Counted from the stretch's first letter, positions 9,501-17,276 are shown. The stretch: DNA of 50,564 nucleotides from Anaerolineae bacterium (GCA_016928235.1 JAFGLD010000064.1:1-50564); one strand, 5' to 3'. Notes: a model not told the origin generated them from the letters alone. Made by a program: numbers and translations.

Positions 9501-11968
9501 TGGCGGGTAAAGTAACGGAATCAGATTACGCCAGCGTCATCCTGGTGGACGAGTCGGGCCGCGTGAGTGGCGGCTTTGAAGACCTGACGGGTGTGCCAAC
9601 CATCGATTACCGCGCCCGACCTAAAGGGTTTACCGGATGGATTGCCCGGTCGCGCCTCCCGGTACTGGTGGATGAAATCGACAAAGCAGGTGTCGTCAAA
9701 CCCAAGATCGCGGCCGGCGCGCCACGCACGGCCAATCCGCTTCTGACTGAGAAGGGCATTAAATCGTTTGCCGGTCTGCCTCTGGTGGTCGAGGAGCGCA
9801 TTGTCGGCGTGCTGTATTTGTACAGTCTCCAGACTGGTGCATTCCACGACCAGGTGTTTTTGCTGACCGCCTTTGCCAACCAGGCAGCTATCGCCATCGA
9901 GAAAGCACGTTTATACGAAGCGGTTCGGAAAGAATTGGCCGAGCGTAAGCAAGCCGAAAAATTCCTCCGCGACAGCGAAACGCGCCTGAAACGCGCTCAA
10001 GAGATAGCCAGGCTGGGCAGTTGGATTTACGATTTATCAGGCCGGTTATCATGGTCAGATGAGACATACCGGATTTATGGAGTCTCTCCGGATACATTCA
10101 CTCTGACTAATGAGAGTTTTATCAGGCTTGTCCATCCCGATGATCGAGCTGCCGTACAGGTCTGTGTCAATGCCTATCGGTCTGGAAAGCAACCTGACGA
10201 TCTGGAGTTCCGCGTCATTTTGCCGGATGGATCCGTTCGCGTGATCAGCGGTCGCGGCGAGATTGTGTATGACGCCGAGGGCCAACCGATCCACATAGCC
10301 GGTACGGCACAAGATATCACCGAGCGCAAACAGACGGAAGAGGCGCTCAAACAGCGCGCCCTCCAACTGCTTTTGCTCAACGATATCAGCCGGCGGGTGG
10401 CAAGCGTCATGGATCCGGACAAACTGCTGGAGACGACAGCTTCCCTGATCTATGAAAGTTTTGGCTATGAACACGTGGGCATCTTCATCATCGATCCACA
10501 GAGTAAGAACGATCTTGTCATGAAGGCCAAGGCCGGCGTGTACACATCGCGCTTTCCCGTCGACTATCGGCTGAAGTTAGGGCAGGGGATGATCGGCTGG
10601 GTGGCTCTGTATGGGAGGCGGTTGCTGGCCAACGATGTCAGTACCGAAATGCGCTTCCAGGATCCGTTCGACGATCAGACCATCAAAGCCGAACTGAGCG
10701 TGCCGATTCAGTCTGACCAGGGAGTCATTGGGGTCATCGATATTCAGAGCCGGCAACAGGATGCCTTTGGCGAGAACGATGTGATTGTTGTGGAGACCCT
10801 CTCTGATGTATTGGCTGTTGCCATGCACAACATTCGTCTATATCGGGAACTGGAGGCCTATAGCGGCATCCTGTCTCAGGCGGTCGAGGATCGCACCGTG
10901 GAGCTGAAACGTGTCAAGGAGCACGTCGAGGCTATTCTCGATTGCAGCCCTGATGGCCTTCTTGTGCTTAGCACGGCCGGCAAGATCCAAACCGCCAACC
11001 CGGCCTTTTACGAGATGTATGACCATGGCATTGATGACATCACCAACACCCCCCTGACCGATCTGTACGATACCGACCAAATCGGCGTTGTGACTGACGC
11101 GCTGTCCGATGTCTTGAGAACGGGCAAGTCCAGGCGCGTGAGCCTGATCGCCCGGCGTCAGGATGGGACAACATTCGACGCTGACGTGGCTCTGGCACCC
11201 GTTATGGATAACGAGATCGTGAGCGGCATTGTATGCAGCATCCGAGATATCAGCGCGCTCAAGGAAGTCGAACGGATGAAAGACGCTTTTGTTTCCAATG
11301 TCTCTCATGAGCTGCGCACGCCTATTGCAAGCATGAAACTAAACCATGATCTGATCGCGAGAAACCCTGATCGTCAAAGCATCTATATCGGTCGGCTAAA
11401 GCGCGAGATCGACCGGTTGAACACCCTGATCGAGGATCTGCTGCGCCTGTCGAGGTTGGATCAGGTACGGGACACACTGCACCTGGAGCCGGTCGATCTC
11501 AACGATCTGGCCGCCCAATACGTCGAGGATCGTCTTCCTATAGCGGAAAGCAAGCAGTTAGAAATGAGCTTCAACAAACTGCCGCGCCTGCCGCTTGTCC
11601 AGGCCGATGCGGGTTTGTTGGGACAGGCGCTGAGTATTTTGATCACCAATGCCTTGAACTATACCCCATCCGGCGGCCTGATCTCCGTGCGCGCAGAAAA
11701 GTCGACAGCCGACGGGCGCCGATGGGCGGGCATCAGTGTCGCCGATACCGGTCCAGGCATCACACCCGATGAGCTGCCTCATTTGTACAAACGATTTCAC
11801 AGGGGTAAAGTGGGACGAGACTCCGGTTCTCCAGGCACCGGCCTGGGACTGGCGATTGCCAGTGAAATCATCGATCTCCATCATGGACGGATCACAGTGA
11901 GCAGCAAAGGTGTTCCAGGCCAGGGGACAACTTTTACGTTATGGATACCCATCGAGAGCGAGACATGA
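6515..11968 (+). CDS. Giant soluble multi-PAS/GAF sensor histidine kinase (about 1817 aa)
   Basis: This is a paralogue of the preceding kinase with a longer sensor. Approximate order: PAS 35-150, PAS 155-250, GAF 265-430, PAS 445-560, PAS 565-680, PAS 690-815, PAS 825-940, GAF 955-1120, PAS 1135-1255, GAF 1265-1430, PAS 1445-1560, HisKA, HATPase_c. The phospho-accepting His is H1598 (SHELRTP); N box (TNALNYTPSGG), G1 (DTGPGIT) and G2 (GTGLGLAIASEI) are present. The last PAS and HisKA are nearly identical to the first kinase (ISALKEVERMKDAF in both), pointing to a fairly recent duplication of the output half. No membrane segment or receiver is seen. The start at 6515 has AAAAAGG upstream and aligns with the paralogue; an in-frame ATG at 6482 lacks a ribosome site. 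The stop overlaps the next start by 4 bp, so the two are probably co-translated. Confidence 0.93.
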   Translation: MGDEKKTKAQLVRELNTLRRRIVELEQRESAQAEALLHDDEERYRMIAEYTYDWEYWRAPGGKIVYTSRSCERITGYRAEEFVEDSIFLNTIIHPDDLPAVEQHNALVQQREDEHTVHELEFRVIRKDGKERWIGHTCRSIHRADGTSLGRHATNRDITERKQAEETIRSLARFPSENPDPVLRVDRDGNLLYANEAAFALLTDWKLEMGQPVPESLVEPTTKTFETQMMQTVDIRCGEHIFSFAVAPVPGDEYANLYARNVTERVRAEERTRKLNRIYAVLSDVNQTIVRVRETKVLLEQICRIAVEKGGFRLAWIGLVDPQTIEARPVAYAGVIDNYLEKLCIVLNDDESGVEPAASALRTGERVIANDIENDQRMAPWREDAMRPGYRASAAFPLIVSGEVRGALSLYASEPGFFDDAEIKLLDEMALDVSFALEYAEQETHRKRAEESLRWSETALKKAQQVSHVGSWTWHIQTGRLEWSDEMYRIFGIEKEIFSGDLSEVIGRAIHPDDRAAVEQSNRSVIQNKKPIPLEYRVIRPDGTVRTLWAEAGELILDEAGKSQTLTGIVQDITEHKQAEEALRKSEALFHSLVESLPQNVFSKDLQGRFTFANQRYCATEEKSLDDILGQTDFDLHPPDLAAKYRSDDLRVMETGQIVDVVEEHQPIDGNKSYVQVIKAPLYDGQGDVAGVLGIFWDITERKRVEEALRKSEAQLSNAMKIARLGYWEYDVVSDSFTFNDHFYSIFRTSVEREGSYEMSSARYTERFVHPDDRPVVAIEIQKTLEATDPLYSRQFEHRMLYSDGEIGYIAVRFFIEKDDQGRTIKTFGANQDITERKQTEEALKHQATMLDLAPASITVHDLDGRFLYANERTLELHGYTRSEFMAMTIHQIDVPASKELIAERIELLKRIGATTFEVAHYCKDGSSFPLDVAVRIVEWGGQTVILSIGKDITERKQAEEALRLRMEQLSAISQASQAVAVSLDLSRVLAEVVTLAGKVTESDYASVILVDESGRVSGGFEDLTGVPTIDYRARPKGFTGWIARSRLPVLVDEIDKAGVVKPKIAAGAPRTANPLLTEKGIKSFAGLPLVVEERIVGVLYLYSLQTGAFHDQVFLLTAFANQAAIAIEKARLYEAVRKELAERKQAEKFLRDSETRLKRAQEIARLGSWIYDLSGRLSWSDETYRIYGVSPDTFTLTNESFIRLVHPDDRAAVQVCVNAYRSGKQPDDLEFRVILPDGSVRVISGRGEIVYDAEGQPIHIAGTAQDITERKQTEEALKQRALQLLLLNDISRRVASVMDPDKLLETTASLIYESFGYEHVGIFIIDPQSKNDLVMKAKAGVYTSRFPVDYRLKLGQGMIGWVALYGRRLLANDVSTEMRFQDPFDDQTIKAELSVPIQSDQGVIGVIDIQSRQQDAFGENDVIVVETLSDVLAVAMHNIRLYRELEAYSGILSQAVEDRTVELKRVKEHVEAILDCSPDGLLVLSTAGKIQTANPAFYEMYDHGIDDITNTPLTDLYDTDQIGVVTDALSDVLRTGKSRRVSLIARRQDGTTFDADVALAPVMDNEIVSGIVCSIRDISALKEVERMKDAFVSNVSHELRTPIASMKLNHDLIARNPDRQSIYIGRLKREIDRLNTLIEDLLRLSRLDQVRDTLHLEPVDLNDLAAQYVEDRLPIAESKQLEMSFNKLPRLPLVQADAGLLGQALSILITNALNYTPSGGLISVRAEKSTADGRRWAGISVADTGPGITPDELPHLYKRFHRGKVGRDSGSPGTGLGLAIASEIIDLHHGRITVSSKGVPGQGTTFTLWIPIESET

Positions 11969-13104
11969 ACGATTTATCTCAAACCGCCGGCGACTTCGCA
12001 AATCCTGATGTTCCTGTGATCCTGATCGCTGACGATGATCCTGTCATGTTACAAAGTGTAGCTGACCTGTTGCGGCTTGCCGGCTACCGGATTCTGACGG
12101 CAACTAATGGTGCCGTCGCCTGGCAGGTCTTGCAAGATCAGACGCCCGATCTGATCATCGCCGACATTACGATGCCGGTGATGGACGGCTACCAGCTTTA
12201 CGATGCTGTGCGCGGCGACCCGCAGTGGAGCCTGGTACCCTTCATGTTTCTGACCGCCCGTGGCGAGGAGAAAGATATCCGCTATGGCTACCGCTTAGGG
12301 GCCGATCACTATGTCACCAAGCCCTTCGAGCCGGATGATTTGCTGGCCGTCGTCGAGGCACGCTTGAAACGGATGCAGATCATTCGATCCGCAGTCTCGT
12401 CGAACATCGAAGATGTGAAGCGACGCCTGGTGAATACTTTCAGTCATGAGCTGCGCACGCCCTTGACCTCTATCTATGGGTTTGTCAGCCTGCTGCAAAG
12501 CGACCTGGAGGAGCTGGCCGATGACCAGGTCAGGGAAATGCTCGACCACATCGAGATCGGCGCCCGGCGTCTGAGCCGGTTGACGGAGGATTTGCTGCTG
12601 ATGATCCAGATTGACAGCGGCGCCGTGAAAGCGGAGATCGAGCGATTTGGCCGGCCTGTCAACATGAAGCCGATCATCAATGATGTTGCCGCCCGCTTGA
12701 GCGACCAGGCCCGTGAACGCCATACTGAGATCGACGTCAGGGTAGATGAGGCATTGCCGACCCAAGGCATTTCATCGCGCCTGGCAGATATTGTGACGCG
12801 GCTCGTTGATAACGCTATCAAGTTTTCCCGACCGGATGGAGAGCCTATTCTGATCACCGGCAGCCGGCGCGATGATACCATTTATGTCGCCGTTGAGGAT
12901 AGGGGTATCGGTATTCCGTCGAACCGGCAACAGCAACTGTTCCAGCGCTTTGAGCAAATTAATCGGGAGAAAACAGAACAGCAGGGAACTGGCGTGGGGC
13001 TTGTGATCGCCTTGGAGCTGGCCCGGTTACACGGCGGGACAATCGAGGCACGGAGCCGGGAAGGCATCGGCAGCTCTTTTACATTGGTCTTACCGGCTGC
13101 ATAG
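11965..13104 (+). CDS. Receiver-histidine kinase hybrid (REC-HisKA-HATPase)
   Basis: This 379-aa soluble protein has an N-terminal receiver (about 17-135) and a complete kinase core. Receiver residues: acidic pocket D23-D25, phospho-acceptor D67 (ADITMPVMDGY), T97 and K119 (VTKPFEP). The kinase has H161 in FSHELRTP, N box VDNAIKFSRPDG, G1 DRGIGIP, an LFQRFEQ F box and G2 GTGVGLVIALEL. The REC-before-HK order suggests that phosphorylation of the receiver, perhaps by the upstream giant kinase, controls the attached kinase. The ATG at 11965 overlaps the upstream TGA in an ATGA junction, which favours it over an in-frame ATG at 11941. No DNA-binding domain is present, so the final target lies elsewhere. 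Confidence 0.93.
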   Translation: MNDLSQTAGDFANPDVPVILIADDDPVMLQSVADLLRLAGYRILTATNGAVAWQVLQDQTPDLIIADITMPVMDGYQLYDAVRGDPQWSLVPFMFLTARGEEKDIRYGYRLGADHYVTKPFEPDDLLAVVEARLKRMQIIRSAVSSNIEDVKRRLVNTFSHELRTPLTSIYGFVSLLQSDLEELADDQVREMLDHIEIGARRLSRLTEDLLLMIQIDSGAVKAEIERFGRPVNMKPIINDVAARLSDQARERHTEIDVRVDEALPTQGISSRLADIVTRLVDNAIKFSRPDGEPILITGSRRDDTIYVAVEDRGIGIPSNRQQQLFQRFEQINREKTEQQGTGVGLVIALELARLHGGTIEARSREGIGSSFTLVLPAA

Positions 13105-13151
13105 CATCATGCTAAGCTCATCACCAGCATTCAGCATCGCCGGTTTAGCCC

Positions 13152-13197
13152 GGATACGAAGTATCCTCGATACGCAGTATCCTCGAACGGTTATAAT
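13152..13197 (+). promoter_or_regulatory. Tandem palindromic boxes next to a perfect -10 hexamer
   Basis: Two 16-bp units, GATACGAAGTATCCTC (13153-13168) and GATACGCAGTATCCTC (13169-13184), lie head to tail and differ at one base. Each contains an inverted GATAC-3 nt-GTATC palindrome; the first extends to GGATAC/GTATCC. A TATAAT is at 13192-13197, about 48 bp upstream of the next gene, with no good -35. The arrangement looks like an activator or repressor site at a promoter. A dispersed repeat is the alternative. Confidence 0.45.
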
Positions 13198-13244
13198 CGA
13201 TCAGAATCATCTGGCGCCAATTACTCGAATCGGAGGAAGGTCGT

Positions 13245-14345
13245 ATGGCAGAGAAAAAAACTATTCTGGTAGTTGATGACGATCCCGTTATGCTGGCCAG
13301 TGTTTCCGACATCCTCAAGATATCAGGCTATGCATTGCTGACCGCTGTCAATGGCGCGCAGGCTTTGCAGGTTATGCAACATCAGACACCGGATTTGATT
13401 GTGGCCGATATCATGATGCCGGAGATGGATGGCTACCAGTTTTGCCGGGCCGCTAGAGAGAACCCGGCCTGGCGGGCGATTCCGTTTGTCTTTCTGACCG
13501 CTCGTGGCGAACGAGATGATATGCGACGCGGCTACGGTCTCGGCGCCGATCACTACATGACCAAGCCCTTCGAGCCGGAAGATCTGCTTCTCGTCGTGGA
13601 GACCCGTCTCCAGCGTCTGGCGGAAGTTCGGGAGACGACACGCAAAGAGATTGAAGAAACAAAAAGCAAACTGCTGGCCGCATTGGGCGATGATCTCAAC
13701 GGCCCACTATCATTTATCTACGATTACATCAGCCTGCTCCAGGAATCCCGTCGATCCCTCAGTGACGAGACGACGGAAGAGATCCTGGGGCAGATGCGCA
13801 GAGGGGTCGATGAGATCGTCGAAGTGGTCGAAGATTTGATGACGATTGTATATATCGACAGCGGCGCGGCAGAGATCGAAATCGAAAGGAACCGTGAGCA
13901 TGTCGAGATCGCCTTTGCGCTTCAAGCTGTCATGAAAAAGCTGAATGGCAAAGCAGAACAGCATGGCGTCACCATCTCCTCGCTTATCCCAACAGACTTG
14001 CCGGTATTTGGAATCTCAGCGTACGTGCAAGATATCTACCAACGGGTCATCGATTACAGCATCAAGTCTGCCCGACCGGTCGATGGCCATGTCTGGATCA
14101 GGGTCGAGCGCCGGGACGAGCAGGCCGTAGCATCGATCCGTCACGACGGCACCATCCTCGAACCTGAGAACCTGGCCCGGCTTTTTGTGCCCTTTTACGA
14201 ATCAGACCAGGACTCTCTCCATGAGCGGAGCGTTCACTGTGGGCTCGTCATTGCCGAAAAACTGGCACGCCTGCACGGAGGCTCCATTACTGTACAGAGT
14301 GAGCCGGTTGAAGGCACAACGTTTACGATTTCCTTACCGGTGTGA
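13245..14345 (+). CDS. Receiver protein with degenerate histidine-kinase half (probable pseudokinase)
   Basis: This 366-aa paralogue of the preceding gene aligns along its length. The receiver is intact: D11-D13, phospho-acceptor D55 (ADIMMPEMDGY), T85 and K107 (MTKPFEP). The kinase half is not. The H box SHELRTP has become GDDLNGP, so the His is D149. The N box VDNAIKFS has become IDYSIKSA, G1 (DRGIGIP) has become HDGTILEP, and G2 (GTGVGL) has become SVHCGL. It should therefore accept phosphate on the receiver but neither autophosphorylate nor bind ATP normally. The fold appears kept (LARLHGG and TTFTISLP match the paralogue), suggesting a binding or inhibitory partner. The frame is open with no stops, so this is not a simple pseudogene. 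GGAGGAAGG just upstream gives a strong start. Confidence 0.88.
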   Translation: MAEKKTILVVDDDPVMLASVSDILKISGYALLTAVNGAQALQVMQHQTPDLIVADIMMPEMDGYQFCRAARENPAWRAIPFVFLTARGERDDMRRGYGLGADHYMTKPFEPEDLLLVVETRLQRLAEVRETTRKEIEETKSKLLAALGDDLNGPLSFIYDYISLLQESRRSLSDETTEEILGQMRRGVDEIVEVVEDLMTIVYIDSGAAEIEIERNREHVEIAFALQAVMKKLNGKAEQHGVTISSLIPTDLPVFGISAYVQDIYQRVIDYSIKSARPVDGHVWIRVERRDEQAVASIRHDGTILEPENLARLFVPFYESDQDSLHERSVHCGLVIAEKLARLHGGSITVQSEPVEGTTFTISLPV

Positions 14346-14657
14346 TCTGACGGCAGTTCAATAAACAAAACCGCCGCCGCAAACCGAAGGCTCGAACATC
14401 GCCTGACAGATCATCAATGATAACTCAGGGCCTATTCACGTGTTTATGCTGGGATTGGTCATCAGATCATGCGATGGATTGCGGAATGGATCCCGCCGAA
14501 GAAGAAGTACCAGGAAACGCGCGCTGAGACTGCCCGGCAACACTCGATGCATCGGGGATGGGTGTTGTCAGGCGTTCCTTGAGGGGCGATGGAAGCCTTC
14601 TCGCGCTTTCCGAGAGGTTCCTACCCGATGCTCAACGCTTCCTACTTCGCAAAGTGG
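14346..14657. other. Gene-free stretch after the signalling locus
   Basis: I see no gene, RNA or clear terminator. Short open frames here have no recognisable protein features; one reads through the REP-like repeat. Together with 14694-14819, this is the transition from the plus-strand signalling genes to the convergent minus-strand block. Confidence 0.5.
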
Positions 14658-14693
14658 TGGATTCCCGCTTTCGCGGGAATGACAGGATTGGCG
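14658..14693 (-). repeat. REP-like palindromic repeat, copy 2 (inverted relative to copy 1)
   Basis: This is the reverse complement of 88-123 over 36 bp with one mismatch, including the ATTCCCGC-TTTC-GCGGGAAT hairpin. The two copies bracket the SDR and signalling genes, 14.5 kb apart and in opposite orientation. Pairing between them could allow inversion of the block by homologous recombination, though 36 bp is short for that. Confidence 0.8.
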
Positions 14694-14819
14694 AAGCTAG
14701 TGGATATGGGGGAGGGTTGAGAAGACATGCCCGCTTAGCTCCAAACATCACCGTTATCACATCGAGTGCAGCAAGCTGTTCAGCGTGCGCGTGCAAGGCA
14801 CGCCACAGGGAATCGTTCC

Positions 14820-16109
14820 CTACCAGCCCTCAAAAGGCTTCAGCACGATCTGCAGGTAGGTAAACCCGATCGACAAACACACCAACACGATCGCCCAACC
14901 GGTTAGCAGTTGCCACTTCCGGAAAGGTTTATGCAGCAGCAAGATCAAATAGGGCAAAGGCAAAACGTAATAGCGCTCCGCGACATATGGCGTCATGATA
15001 ATCATGGCCAGGAAGGCAGCCCATAAAGCCATCAGCTTGTATTTTGCATCTTCCCATGGCATATCGAATACCGCAGCCAGGATAATGGCCAACCCGACCA
15101 GCCACACCCCGAACTTTGCCGCTTCGGCGGCCCAATCCCCCAGCCGATTGCCAACGATGTCAAACCCATGCACAAGTAAGCCGTTGGCGACACCGATGGC
15201 ATTGTAGTTTTCGCTATAGGTCAGCCTGAAGGCAGCATACAACGGGAGGAGGACAACCAGTATCACACAACACACGATGGCTTTCTCTCGCAGCGTCTGA
15301 AGCGCGCGCGCCGAGACGATCATCGGCCAAAAATAGAACCCGACAAAGATAAAGAAGAAGTTGACATGCTGGGCTACGGGATAGACAAAGTGATCGGCCT
15401 GGTGAAGAGGAGGCACCATGCCTTTCCACAACCAGAATAGCGGCAGGATGGTCAAGATCGGCAACCCGGCAGCAATCCAATGTCCAAAGTTGTGCCGCAG
15501 ATCAGGGATAAGCTGTCGCCGGTTAGCCACTAATCGGTACAGCAGCATACCAAGCGGCAGAGAGAGGTAATATTGGCGAGAATAAATGGCACAGCCGGCA
15601 AATAATGCCCCCCAAAGCCAATGCTTCAGATCCTGCTGCAAATAAAAGTGCAGAGCCAGCACACAAAAGAACATCCCAAAACTAATGGTGTAGAAAGTGT
15701 GGCCGTAGAAAAACACATAGGGCATACCGATTAACGTCAATGTGCTCACCAGTGGGTAGGGGAGACCCTGGCGCTTGCAGACAATGCAGAATAGGACTGC
15801 AGTCAGGTAGGTAACGACGGCAGTGAGCAAACGCAGCTTCCAGACGTCAAACCCAACCACTTTCCCATACAGCGCCCAGATCAGATAGGGCAGCGGCGTC
15901 GATGCGGAGGGATAGTCGGCAATTGCGGTCAACAGGGGAGTGCCGGCAAATTGGTCGATCACCTTGATGTGGTACAAGGCTTCGTCACGCACCAGCCGGA
16001 AATCCAACCCGGTTAGCAGCAGCATACCGAGCAAGGGCATCGCCAGCAGCACCCAGGCAAACACATCGGAGGATACCCATGAAGTGACCCATTTCCGGAT
16101 GCTCATCAT
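14820..16109 (-). CDS. Polytopic membrane protein, GT-C glycosyltransferase-like (ALG10-like motif)
   Basis: This 429-aa protein has about ten hydrophobic segments. After the first segment comes an acidic loop with RDEALYH and then 'PSASTPLPYLIW'. That resembles the D-E and 'TTPPGLY' first-loop motifs of ALG10-type and other GT-C glycosyltransferases, which use lipid-phosphate sugars. A late 'VAERYYVLPLPYLI' segment also fits that family. Expected role: sugar transfer on the outer face of the membrane, with donor and acceptor unknown. It lies on the minus strand after the PfkB gene, with a 76-bp gap. The superfamily assignment is by motif resemblance only; an unclassified membrane protein is possible. 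Confidence 0.65.
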   Translation of the reverse strand: MMSIRKWVTSWVSSDVFAWVLLAMPLLGMLLLTGLDFRLVRDEALYHIKVIDQFAGTPLLTAIADYPSASTPLPYLIWALYGKVVGFDVWKLRLLTAVVTYLTAVLFCIVCKRQGLPYPLVSTLTLIGMPYVFFYGHTFYTISFGMFFCVLALHFYLQQDLKHWLWGALFAGCAIYSRQYYLSLPLGMLLYRLVANRRQLIPDLRHNFGHWIAAGLPILTILPLFWLWKGMVPPLHQADHFVYPVAQHVNFFFIFVGFYFWPMIVSARALQTLREKAIVCCVILVVLLPLYAAFRLTYSENYNAIGVANGLLVHGFDIVGNRLGDWAAEAAKFGVWLVGLAIILAAVFDMPWEDAKYKLMALWAAFLAMIIMTPYVAERYYVLPLPYLILLLHKPFRKWQLLTGWAIVLVCLSIGFTYLQIVLKPFEGW

Positions 16110-16185
16110 ATTATGCTCGCCTTATCATTGCAGGGGATGGGACGGCAGTTCTATGCCAACTCAGTGCTTGTCGATTGCCCCATCG

Positions 16186-17121
16186 CTAGATCGTCAGGGC
16201 ATCATAGAGAAGGTCGACGCTCAAATCGGAGCGGACCGTTTCTTGTGAACGCAAGGTTAACGTGGCAGATGCCACACCCAACCGTACACATTCGTCCAAC
16301 GGCAGACCTTCCAGCAAGCCAAAGACGATGGCAGCAGCCTGCGCATCGCCGGCACCAATCGAGTCAACGATCTGGGTTTGGATGGCCGGGACGTGCCCCT
16401 TGGTTTCCGCATCGGCATAGACAACGCCATATTCACCCAGGGTGATGATGGCGATCTCGACCCCCATAGCCACGAGATGCGCGGCGGCTGCCTGTGCGGC
16501 TTCACGATCGGCCTCGGCGAAGATATCACCGCAGATGGCCCGGGCCTCCGGCACATTGGGGGAAATCATGTGAAGACGAGATAGATGCGGACACAGGCGT
16601 TCGGCCAGCAAGTTGGATGTCGGATCGGCACAAACGGCGACATGATTCTCCCGGCACAAGGCCAGCACCGTCTCCAACGCTTCAGGCGTGAGGTTCGCAT
16701 CGATGGCCGCCAGCCTGGCGTTTCTGAAAAGCAGGTGGCGCTCTTCGAAGTAAGCTGGTGTCAGGGCGGTTAGTATCGCCATGTCATCCATGGCGAAGTC
16801 TAAGGCGCCATTCTGCGCCAGCAGGGCAACATAAGCCCCGGTCCGCTTCCCCTCCGCGATCATTGCTTCGCTGACATCAATCCCGCTGCCGGCCGCCTGT
16901 CCCAGAATCCGAGCGCCAGCGTCGTCATCACCGACGCTGGTCAGCAGCACCGTCTCGACTTCCAGCCGTGCCAGGTTCTCGCCAATGTTGCGGGCAACGC
17001 CTCCCAGACTGCTGTGAATGACACCTGGGATAGAGCTACCACGAGTCAGAGGAATACTGGGCCGACATTTGACATCCAGGTTGGCCGCGCCGATGACCAG
17101 TACATGACCTTCTTCTTTCAC
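16186..17121 (-). CDS. PfkB-family carbohydrate kinase, pseudouridine kinase-like
   Basis: This 311-aa ribokinase-fold enzyme phosphorylates a sugar or nucleoside. The N-terminal region (VIGAANLDV, then SSLGGVARNIGENLARL) closely resembles PsuK-type pseudouridine kinases, in which GGVARNIAENLARLG is characteristic. The PfkB signature near the C-terminus (DSIGAGDA) gives the catalytic base D259. Residues 'PNVPEARAI' match the usual ISPNxxEA motif. The GTG start at 17121 is chosen because GGAGGG lies 7 nt upstream; an in-frame ATG at 17166 would add 15 residues that the family does not need. No pseudouridine glycosidase (PsuG) gene is adjacent, so the substrate remains uncertain. Confidence 0.85.
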   Translation of the reverse strand: MKEEGHVLVIGAANLDVKCRPSIPLTRGSSIPGVIHSSLGGVARNIGENLARLEVETVLLTSVGDDDAGARILGQAAGSGIDVSEAMIAEGKRTGAYVALLAQNGALDFAMDDMAILTALTPAYFEERHLLFRNARLAAIDANLTPEALETVLALCRENHVAVCADPTSNLLAERLCPHLSRLHMISPNVPEARAICGDIFAEADREAAQAAAAHLVAMGVEIAIITLGEYGVVYADAETKGHVPAIQTQIVDSIGAGDAQAAAIVFGLLEGLPLDECVRLGVASATLTLRSQETVRSDLSVDLLYDALTI

Positions 17122-17205
17122 GAGACTCCCTCCTGGATCAGACAATGAGGTATGGTCCGATGACAATCGCCTATCACTCGATGATCAAGTTTTTAACATT
17201 GACGG

Positions 17206-17253
17206 GTGATCGGTGATCAGTGATCAGCGTTCGACGACTGATCACTGATCACC
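17206..17253. repeat. Heptamer tandem array forming a perfect 16-bp hairpin
   Basis: GTGATCG-GTGATCA-GTGATCA (17206-17226) is a 7-bp tandem. From 17212 the sequence GGTGATCAGTGATCAG pairs perfectly with CTGATCACTGATCACC (17238-17253) across a 10-nt loop. It lies between two minus-strand genes, 24 bp after the stop of the unknown protein and about 90 bp before the PfkB start. No T-run follows it, so a classical terminator is not supported. Confidence 0.7.
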
Positions 17254-17276
17254 TGAATGATGCAGAATGGGTACGC

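Noticed and set aside
14440..14863. Two open frames (80 and 101 codons) after the signalling locus
   Set aside because: They lack family features and ribosome sites. One encodes VDSRFRGND, which is simply the REP-like repeat read in frame.
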